The position numbers were made by a program, and so were the translations under genes. The notes under the pieces are model-generated. The model made no database searches, was not told where the DNA came from, and saw only the letters and a program-made list of their open reading frames with translations. Shown here one piece after another: positions 28,613-36,201 of a stretch of 36,834 bases of DNA. The stretch is from Azolla pinnata (taxonomy: Eukaryota > Streptophyta > Polypodiopsida > Salviniales > Salviniaceae), in contig JBBBWG010021556.1 in assembly GCA_037176905.1 (NCBI GenBank), positions 1-36,834 of the forward strand, written 5' to 3'. Position 1 is the stretch's first letter, and every line of letters begins with the position of its first letter.

Positions 28613-28880
28613 TTGATGACCCAAATACAGAATTTGATGACCCAAATGCAGAACCCTAAACCCTAAAAACCCTAAACCCTAAACCCTAAACCCTAAACCC
28701 TAAAAACCCTAAACCCTAAACCCTAAAGATGGCCCAAATGCAGAATTTGATGACCCAAATACAGAATTAGAAGAGGTGTAGAAGAACAGAGAGTTTGATG
28801 ACCCAAATCCGGAATTTGATGACCCAAACCCAGAATTTGATGACCCAAACCCAGAATTTGATGACCCAAATCCAGAATTG
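28613..28880. repeat. 21-bp minisatellite around an interstitial telomere tract
   Basis: Units of the form GAATTTGATGACCCAAAYMC plus one base occur at about 28613-28651 and again from 28728 to 28880, where at least four are in perfect register. The minus strand reads them as SNSGFGS heptads. The two blocks are parted by the CCCTAAA tract listed separately. Confidence 0.88.
28654..28727. repeat. Interstitial telomeric repeat, ten CCCTAAA-type units
   Basis: Ten units in 74 bp: eight are perfect CCCTAAA and two are CCCTAAAAA (second and seventh). CCCTAAA is the Arabidopsis-type telomere sequence found in most land plants. It lies 240 bp upstream of the PPR start codon. Confidence 0.95.
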
Positions 28881-28967
28881 ATGCACAACACAAGCGAAGA
28901 TCTTTTCTGAAGGGGGGAAGAAACAGAACAAGGGGTATGATCTGATGGATGAGAGGGCAGGAGGAGA

Positions 28968-31426
28968 ATGAGGCACAAAGAGGAAGGGATGGCTATGGTG
29001 GCATTGCTGAGGGCGTGCGGCGAAAGCAAGGATCTGATGAAAGGAGCGCAGGTGCACGCGGAGCTGCGGAAGAGGAAGCGTCGAGGAGGAGGAGGAGGAT
29101 GGATCGAGAGGAATCCGTATGTGCTCAGCGCGTTGATGAGCATGTACGCGAGATGCGATCGCTTCGCGGAGGCGCGGGAATGCCACGAAGAGGCCCTCGA
29201 TCGGAGCGCGGTGTCGTGGTCGATGTGCATCGCGATGCATGCGCGGGAGCGAGGGCGCGGGGAGGAGGCGATGCGCTGCTTCGATCGCATGAAATGCGAG
29301 GGAATGATGCCGGGGGCGGAAGCTCTCGCGGCGGCGCTGAAAGCCTGCGGAAGCCTCGCAAAGGGCCAGCAAATCCATGGAGGAATCCTGATGATGATGA
29401 TGATGATGGTGAGGAGGAGCTCCTCTAGTGCTGTTGTGCTTGGCAATGCTTTGGTGGATATGTACGCGAGATGCGGCGGCGGAGGAGCCATGGAAGCGGC
29501 TCGGATCGCGCTCGATGAGCTCCCCGCTCGCGACCGAATCTCGTGGAACACGATCATCGCGAGGTATGCGGATTTCGGCTATGGCGAGGAAGCGTTGGGG
29601 TGCTTCGACCGGATGCGATGCGAGGGCTTCGCGCCGAATGCCATCACCTTCGCCTCCATCCTCAAGGCATGCGCTTGCTCCGGCGCTCTCCGCAGAGCGA
29701 AGGCGATCCATGCCGAGCTCATCGCCATCATCATCGCGATGGAGGAGGAGGAAGAGTTGGGGAAATCGCTGCGGAACGATGCGATTCTCGGCAACGCGCT
29801 CGTGTCCATGTACGCGAAATGTGGTAGCTTCGGCGCGGCGTGGCGGGCGCTCGACGAGCTCCCGGCCCGCGATGCCGTGTCCTGGAACGCGATGCTTTCG
29901 GGATCTGGGATCTGGGATCTGGGATCTTTGCGCGCCGGTAGTATCGGTGCGCGGCGCGCGAGGGAATCGTCTTCGATCGAGCGAGCCCTGGGATGCTTGC
30001 AGAGCATGCAGCACGAGGGCATCGCGCCCGATTCCGTCACCTACATCAGCCTTCTGGCCGCGTGCCGATGCAGAATCTGCAGAATCTGCAGAATCTGCAG
30101 ATGCGGATGCGGATGGTGCGCCGCAGATGCAGGCAAGCGGATCCACGGCGAGATCTCGCGGAAAGGGCTTCTGCATCTGCCGCAGGGCGGTGCGCTGGGT
30201 CACGCGTTGATCGACATGTATGCGAGGTCTGCTCTGCCGATGGAAGAAGCTCGCGGAGCTCTGCTCTGCGAGCTCCCGAGCCGCGATGCTGTCTCCTGGT
30301 CTGCGCTGATATCGGGATATGTCTGGCGAGGGCGCGGCGGCGAAGCCGTCGCCTGCTTCCGCGAGATGCGAGCCGACGGCGTGTCGCCCAGCGCCGCCAC
30401 GTTCGCCAGCGTTCTCAAGGCGTGCTCGATCGCGGGCGATCTGCGCACAGGCGAATGCATCCATGAAGAGGTTATAAGCCGAGGCTTGCTGAGCCTGGGA
30501 CGAAACATCATCATCAACAACAACAACAACAACGTGGTGCTCGCCAATGCACTGATCGGCATGTACGTCGGGTGCAGAGCGCTGGATCGGGCGCGACGAG
30601 TGTTCGACGAGGCCCGGGTTCGAGACGCAGTTTCGTGGAACACGATCATCTCTGGGTATGTTCGCGGAGGGCTCGGCGCCGAGGCGCTCGAGTGCTTCGA
30701 GACGCTGCGATTCGAGGGAGTGCGAGCGGACGACGCCACGTTTGCGGGCGTTCTCGCGGCTTGCGCGAGCATGGGAGCGCTCGACAAGGGCGAGCGGATT
30801 CACGAACAAATCCTGGCGATGAGGAGGAATCTGGAGAGCACCGCCAACTCCGCCGCCGATCACGATCGCGATCACGATCACGATCACGATCACGATCACG
30901 GCCACGATCACGATCGCGATCACGGCCACGATCACGATCACGAAGATGGCCATGGCGATGGCTATGGCGATGTTCTCGGACGCGCCCTGATCGACATGTA
31001 CGCGAAATGCGGCTCCCTCGCGAAGGCCTGCGATCTGCTCGACGAGCCGACGATCCCAGACGCTGCGGCGGTGCCGTGGCCTGCGTTGATCCGAGGCTAT
31101 GCGCAGCATGGCTGCGGACATCTGGCGCTGAGCTGCTTCGATCGGATGCTCCGGCGCGGCATCCGCCCGAGCCCGGCTTGTCTCGCCGGCGCTCTGAGCG
31201 GCTGCAGCCACTCGGGCCTGGTGCACGAGGGCCAGGCTTTGTTCGCGGAGATTGTGCAGAAGGGGCGCTTCTACGGGGTTGAGCCCGGAAGCGCGCATTT
31301 CGCGTGCATGGCCGACCTCTTTGGGCGCGCGGGGAGCCTCGACAAGGCTCTGCTGATGATCGCAGAATCGGTGCCGTGTCCTGATGATCATCGCCTCCCT
31401 GCATGGGCTTCTCTGCTAGGTGCTTG

Positions 31427-31463
<37 letters not shown>

Positions 31464-31793
31464 GATCAACAACAAGATCAACAAGATCAACAACAACAAC
31501 AAGATCGACAAGATCGACAAGATCGACAACGAGAAGATCGACAACAACCGCATCAGCGACAGCAGTGCGCCGATGTCTGGCTCGCGAGGCTCGCCTTTGA
31601 GCACGTCATCCGGCTGGACCCCCACAATGCAGCCGCGTACATGTCCATGGCCGACACATACATGGCCGCCGGGATGCGCGGCGACGCGCGCACGCTCCGA
31701 GCCATGATGAATGCGGCCGACGCCGACGACGTTTCCCGATCGGGAAACCTCCTCGGGTTTCCGAGCCCCTCCTTGCGAAACGAGCCGCCTTAA
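28968..31793 (+). CDS. PLS-class pentatricopeptide repeat protein, E-type C-terminus, 941 aa, intronless
   Basis: This single open frame carries about six P-L-S cycles. Signatures recur: LLRACGESKDLMKGAQVHAE, ALMSMYARC, VSWNAMLSG, EALECFETLRFEGV, and the final HFACMADLFGRAGSLDKA, then WASLLGAC. Such proteins bind single-stranded organelle RNA; PLS proteins mostly specify C-to-U editing sites. After the last cycle an E-like part follows (ARLAFEHVIRLDPHNAAAYM, about 874-900) and the chain ends NEPP without a DYW deaminase domain, so editing would need a partner. Simple-sequence insertions lie after the L motif: Gly (about 40), Met (142-147), Glu (about 260), Asn (about 516-521) and an Asp/His tract (631-666). 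Others are CRI repeats (about 367-383) and a Gln-rich tract (821-864) inside the E region. The first visible residues hold no clear transit peptide; an upstream exon cannot be excluded. Strongly GC-rich third positions explain long antisense open frames. Confidence 0.93.
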
Positions 31794-31954
31794 TGTGTGC
31801 GATGGCCGGGGAAAAGATGGCATTGATGATGATCATTGGGCTTTGGGGATTAGGGTGTTTGTTTCTTGGGATGGAGAAAGAATGAAATATTAGTAGAAGA
31901 AGAAGAAGAAGAAGAAGAAAAAGAAGAGAGCAAAAGGAAAGCTTAATTAAAACA

Positions 31955-32026
31955 GGGGTGTTGCGAGAATCGAACTCGCGGCCTCTCGCACCCGAAGCGA
32001 GAATCATACCACTAGACCAAACACCC
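31955..32026 (-). tRNA. tRNA-Pro (anticodon CGG)
   Basis: The minus strand folds as a 72-nt cloverleaf. The acceptor stem GGGTGTT pairs with AACACCC and the discriminator base is C. The D arm contains GGTCTAGTGGTATGA (A box). The anticodon stem TCTCGC/GCGAGA carries the loop TTCGGGT, which gives anticodon CGG. The T arm is GCGAG-TTCGATT-CTCGC (B box). There is no intron. A TTTT run follows the 3' end (CTGTTTTAATT), as expected for RNA polymerase III termination. CCA is not encoded, as is normal for a nuclear gene. Confidence 0.96.
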
Positions 32027-32849
32027 ATTGATGCTCTCAAACTATATTGTCAGTATTCACAACTTTGAAGTATCACAAGTCAAATTATATTCAGCAATAT
32101 TAACAACTTCAAGGTATCCTCAAATTCTAAAGTCCAAGAACACTAAGACTTTTGTTTTGTTTTGTTCTGCTTTTCCCCTTCTCTAACTCTTCACCGTGGA
32201 AACCAAAGCCACATGATCCGCACTTCCCCGAAAGGAGTCCATGCTCATCTGTCACACGCTTGTCCTTGCCCCAAAAATCCCCGAACAAAAAGAACCTCGT
32301 GAAACCTGCGTTCGGAAGCTCGAGTCTGCGGAGGTGATGCCCACACTGCTCTTTGCTTAACTTTTAAAAATCACGCATCGATCGCCCCTCCTGAAAACCG
32401 GTAACTGGGCCCCAGATCCAATGCTCGAAAGGACACAATAAGAAAGGATCCAGGGAAAGCGGGAGAGCAAGCATCAGAGTATATGTGTATATGGATTATC
32501 TATCGGCTGGCGTTATCTGTATCGTGTATTTTAGGCCCTAAGAAGCCCATCTTTAGTACTATACATATGTTGCCTTCTGTTTGTTTCCCCATAAATGTAT
32601 GTTTATATTAAAGCAACATGACAATACAAAAAAAACCTTGCTATCCAAACTACTTCCAAAAGTATGTTTAAATTAACTGTCTGTCTTTTTTTCCCCATAA
32701 ATGTATATTTATATTAAAGCAACATGACAATACAAAAAAAAACCTTGCGATCGAAACTACTTCCAAAAGTAGCGATACGGCAAGGGTGAAAACTGCCAAA
32801 ATCGATTCTTCGGCTCTTGTTTTGTTTTCCCCCCCCCTTTCTTTTGGAA
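32027..32849. other. Gene-free stretch between tRNA-Pro and the LURP-one-related gene
   Basis: No coding region supported. The part at 32150-32340 has short open frames only. A tandem duplication at 32575-32775 is listed separately. Confidence 0.55.
32575..32775. repeat. Tandem duplication of about 106 bp
   Basis: Two copies share CCCCATAAATGTATRTTTAT, then ATTAAAGCAACATGACAATA, then CAAAAAAAACCTTGC, and end in CGAAACTACTTCCAAAAGTA or a close variant. The first starts near 32587 and the second near 32693. Divergence is only a few bases. Confidence 0.88.
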
Positions 32850-33045
32850 TAATCAGCTTATTATCCCCGGTGATAAGTGAGGTTATATCTTACTACCGAA
32901 CCAGAGTTCGAATCCTACAACTGAACTTCCGAGCTCTTCACTCACCTCGAGCCTTCGTATATCTCTCTATAGAAGGCCAGAAGGGTACGGGTTCGAGCCC
33001 ATGACCTCACTGAGCAACCTTCCCAATCAGGCTACACCCGATGAT
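32850..33045 (-). mobile_element. Possible tRNA-derived SINE remnant
   Basis: On the minus strand, GGGTGTAGCCTGATTGGGAA near 33038 resembles an RNA polymerase III A box (TAGCCTGATTGG, 33023-33034). GGGCTCGAACCC at 32989-33000 resembles a B box. The spacing is about 22 nt, shorter than in a true tRNA, and no cloverleaf forms, so it is not a tRNA gene. A second B-box-like AGTTCGAATCC lies at about 32904 on the plus strand. The 5' end on the minus strand lies next to a GAA/TTC microsatellite. No target-site duplication was found. Confidence 0.4.
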
Positions 33046-33049
33046 TCTT

Positions 33050-33180
33050 CGCCTTCTTCTGCTTCTTCTTCTTCTTCTTCTTCTTCTTCTTCTTCTTCTC
33101 ATGATCCGGAAGAAATACATATCTAGTGCTTCTTCTTCTTCTTCTTTGTTCTTTCTTTCTTCTTCTTCTTTCTTCTGATC
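33050..33180. repeat. (TTC)n microsatellites
   Basis: A TTC array at about 33053-33100 and a second one at about 33128-33175 are separated by TCATGATCCGGAAGAAATAC. They lie 160-290 bp upstream of the TATA box of the LURP-one-related gene. Confidence 0.9.
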
Positions 33181-33335
33181 CTCCTGATCTGGAAGAGGTA
33201 CATATCTTGGTGTTTCTTTTGGCCATTTTCTTAGGGCGGACAAAACGGGGCCCCGTGTGAAACCGGACATTTCGGAACCGAGCGGACAAAGTGTGAAACG
33301 GATCAGAATCTCTCAGAAAACTCAGAAAATCGCAC

Positions 33336-33343
33336 TATATAAA
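33336..33343 (+). promoter_or_regulatory. TATA box of the LURP-one-related gene
   Basis: TATATAAA stands in the context GCACTATATAAACAGC, 164 bp before the start codon. Transcription would begin about 30 bp downstream, near 33370, which places the TTC and GCCATC repeats in the 5' UTR. The match to the plant TATA consensus is perfect; the start site is inferred. Confidence 0.7.
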
Positions 33344-33357
33344 CAGCTCTTCTTCAT

Positions 33358-33497
33358 CGTCTTCTTCTTCTTCTTCTTCTTCTTCGCCATCGCCATCGCC
33401 ATCGCCATCGCCATCGCCATCGCTGCTCTTCTTCTTCGTCGCCGTCGCCATCGCCATCGCCATCGCCATCGCCTTCGCCTTCGCCTTCGCCTTCTGT
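33358..33497. repeat. TTC and GCCATC/GCCTTC repeats in the inferred 5' UTR
   Basis: (TTC)n at 33358-33385 is followed by about six GCCATC units, a TTC/GCCGTC bridge, four more GCCATC units and three GCCTTC units, ending 10 bp before the ATG at 33507. The tract is pyrimidine-rich and has no ATG on the plus strand, so it would not start translation early. Confidence 0.88.
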
Positions 33498-33506
33498 CGG
33501 GAGACC

Positions 33507-34772
33507 ATGCACTTCTTCGTGGTTGCAGAGAGCTTCCTCTCCTCCTCCTCCCCCGTGGAGCTCACCGTCTCCCAGAACTCCCTCACCCTCAGCGGCGAGG
33601 GCTTCACCGTCTCCGATCCCCATGGCTCCCTCCTCTTCAAGATGGACGGCCATGCCCTCAGCCTCAGAGATCGATGCACCCTCCTGGACCGCGATGGAAA
33701 CCCCATCCTCACTGCCCGCAAGAAGGTAACAGGAACGAATTTAAGGAAAAGGGCTTGGATTTCTTTGGAAATCCACAGCAGCAGCAGCAGCAGCAGCAGC
33801 AAACATCGCTATCCATCTGCTTTCGGGGGATCAAACCTCCGAAACCCTAACCCTAATTCCTCTTTTTTTGATGTTTTTCTTTTAGCTGCGCAGCCTCCAC
33901 GAGCGATGGGAGGTCGCCAGAGGCGGCCATTTCAGCGACGACCTCCTCCTCTTCTCCGTGAAGAAGAGCTCGGTCGTGCAGTTCAAGACGCATCTGAAGG
34001 TGTTCTTGCCGCAGAACCACGACGACGACGACCCCGACTTTGAAGTGAAGGGGAACTTCTTCGAAAGAGAAGCTCAGATCTACCAGAGAGGTCAGCTCAT
34101 TGCAGAGGTAAAGCAAGAAGAGAAGGAATGGAATTGGGCATAAAAGGGTTGAGGCTATGAATCTCTAAACCAAAAAAACCCTAAAACCAGAGAAATCAGG
34201 TTTGTCATCTCAATCTTGATAGCTGATTGCAGCTTGTGGAGTTCAGATCAGCTATGCACCAAAACCCTAAACCCTAGCTGAACACTTCCTCTTGGAAGGA
34301 AGAAGATGGGAAGCTTTGGATCTGCATTTTGATTGGCATATTGCAGTTAGTTTGTGGGCAGCTTGAAAAAGAAGCCATGGACCAAGCCTAAACCCTAGCT
34401 TAAACCCTAAAACCTTGGGTTCAGTCAGATTTGTTGCAACTTGTGAGGTTCAAGTCCACATGCATGGCCTGGTTTAGGGTTTAAGTGCTGGCTTGCATTA
34501 GGGTATACATGTAAACCCTAAACCAGAGACAGTGGCTCTTTTCATGACCAAGTTTTGCATTAGGGCACAAACCCTAATAAAAGCCACAGAAATGGGCTTT
34601 AAATCTTGGTTTTGGTTCTGTTTTTTTTCTTTTTTTTCAGGTAAAACGCAAGTTCTCGGTGGGGAACGTGTTGCTCGACAAGCACACGTTCGCTGTTGTG
34701 ATGCATCCCCACGTCGATCAAGCGTTCATCGCGACGTTAGTCATCATCATGGATCGCATACACGAGGACTAG
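33507..34772 (+). CDS. LURP-one-related (LOR, DUF567) protein, three exons, 190 aa
   Basis: Exons 33507-33725, 33886-34107 and 34641-34772 join in phase 0 (573 nt). The family has a Tubby C-terminal-like barrel with a central helix; Arabidopsis LURP1 acts in defence against an oomycete, but most members have no known role. Seen in order: FTVSDPHGSLLFKMDGHALS, then RCTLLDRDGNPILTARKK (exon 1), LRSLHERWEVARGG, LLLFSVKKSSVVQFKTHLKV and FEVKGNFFEREAQIYQRG (exon 2), and VLLDKHTFAVVMHPHVDQAF with ATLVIIMDRI (exon 3). These are family landmarks in the right order, and the length is typical. The first ATG after the pyrimidine-rich leader fits the family N-terminus. The last codons (from about 34742) lie inside a repeat unit that continues into the 3' UTR. 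Both introns contain CCCTAA motifs. Confidence 0.93.
34155..34575. repeat. Cluster of telo-box-like motifs in LOR intron 2
   Basis: AAACCCTAA or close variants occur at about 34178, 34262, 34388, 34402, 34468 (reverse orientation, TTTAGGGTTT), 34497 (reverse, TTAGGG), 34513 and 34568. One more cluster (AAACCCTAACCCTAA) lies in intron 1 near 33842. They are dispersed single or double motifs, unlike the continuous tract at 28654. Confidence 0.85.
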
Positions 34773-35070
34773 AGATCGAAAATATGATGGATTAAACGAT
34801 TAAGTCGCTATAATAAGCATCAGTTTTTAGGATCTCACACAGTCCTCATGGGCTAGAGATCAAAATTATGATGGATAATAACAGGATTTTAAGTCGCTAT
34901 AGTGAGCATCAGTTTTGGGATCAAAGTCCTCGTGGATCGATTGCATACTACAACGAGGACTGGAGATCGAAATACATTGGAGATTGAAATACAAGAAATA
35001 CAAGGATAATAGCATGATTAAGTCTCTATAATAAGCATCAGTTTGGGATCGAAGTCCTCAAATGTGGATG
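34742..35070. repeat. Degenerate repeat of about 90-130 bp starting in the LOR stop region
   Basis: Three diverged units share ACGAGGACTRGAGATCGAAA (or TCATGGGCTAGAGATCAAAA), then ATGATGGAT, then a TTAAGTCGCTATAATAAGCA-like part and TCAGTTTTGGGATC. They begin at about 34755, 34845 and 34950. The first unit includes the last coding triplets and the TAG stop of the LOR gene. Confidence 0.8.
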
Positions 35071-35689
35071 GACCACATCAGCCTATATATATAGATGTAA
35101 TAATAAGCATCGAAGCAATCGATCTACAATGTGTTATGGATTTTCACTGCCTCTCATTGTCATGAGAAGTAGCAAGAAGAGATGAGATTGAAGACCTATC
35201 CACATTCTTCATCTGTACAGTTTGAGCTAGGTAGTTAAATTCCAGAGGAGAAAGGCAAAGATTCAGGAACCACAGCAAGTAACCTGCCCAATTTGTTCAG
35301 TGGCAAACAACTAATGATGTTAAAATGGAACTTTATAATCTTTTGCAAATCTGCTTGATCAAATCTTCTATCAAAAGATTGAATATATATATATATATAT
35401 ACTTCCTGAGTCCTTGCAATGGCTCTGATGATGAATAGAAACTGACTTCAGCAGAAGGCCTTCCAAATGTGGATTGGAGCTTTTATGTCAAAAGCTCCAC
35501 ATTCTTGTGCAAATTTTCACTTCTAACCTTCCATGCCCAATAATAGTGATGAATTTCTCGAAGGAAAGCACCAAACTGTTATAGCACAATGTTACATGTT
35601 CATCGCCTTGCTTTTGCTCCATTTGAAGCACCATTATACAATTTTGTTCTTCTTTACACTTCAGAATACCCATCTCTAGCAGCAGCAGC
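35071..35689. other. Gene-free AT-rich stretch
   Basis: No gene, RNA or element seen. It holds an (AT)n run at 35384-35401 and short open frames only. Confidence 0.6.
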
Positions 35690-35714
35690 AGCAACAACAA
35701 CAACAACATTCATC

Positions 35715-36165
35715 ATCCCCAAATCAAGTTAGGCAGCATAATGAACACTCATCACCATCCCCCAAATAAGTCAAGTTCCTTCCTTCCACGGAAGCAGCAG
35801 CAATAAGCATTCATCATCCCCAACCCAAATACGTCGAAGTTCCTCCTTCCATGGAAGAAGCAGCGACAGCAATAAGCAATTCATCATCCCCAAATGCATC
35901 GAAGTTCCTCCTTCCACGGAGGCAGCGGCAATAAGCATTCATCATCCCCAACCCAAATACGTCGAAGTTCCTCCTTCCATGGAAGAAGCAGCAGCAGCAA
36001 TAAGCAATTCATCATCCCCAACCCAAATACGTCGAAGTTCCTCCTTCCATGGAAGAAGCAGCAGCAGCAATAAGCAATTCATCATCCCCAAATGCGTCGA
36101 AGTTCCTCCTTCCATGGAAGCAGCAGCAGCAGCAGCAGCAATAAGCAAATTCACAAGTCGGAAGC
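35715..36165. repeat. Minisatellite with alternating 58- and 70-bp units, each with a palindrome
   Basis: About six and a half copies begin with CATCATCCCCAA, have a GTCGAAGTTCCTCC core, then CTTCCATGGAAG, and end in (AGC)n AATAAGCA. CTTCCATGGAAG is a perfect 12-bp palindrome; two copies carry CTTCCACGGA instead. Long copies have an extra CCCAAATA and more CAG triplets. The array ends about 40 bp before the stop codon of the minus-strand PPR gene, so it lies in that gene's 3' flank or UTR. Confidence 0.9.
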
Positions 36166-36201
36166 TCCTCGCAATGGAACGTTCGCGAATAAGCCGCATC
36201 A

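Noticed and set aside
28231..28645. Several frames of about 90 codons, one with a hydrophobic stretch (FLWAILLLVLCSLLLQ)
   Set aside because: Single short frame without homologue, signal context or splice support; opposite-strand frames of the same size exist.
28767..31391. 874-codon open frame antisense to the PPR gene
   Set aside because: It is the shadow of a GC-rich, repeat-built gene. Its repeated RVHVDQ-like words are the antisense of the ALVDMYARC motifs. It matches no family, and the sense frame is a clear PPR protein.
33257..33850. 197-codon frame over the LOR leader and first exon
   Set aside because: It is the out-of-frame shadow of the LOR exon joined to translated TTC and GCCATC repeats.
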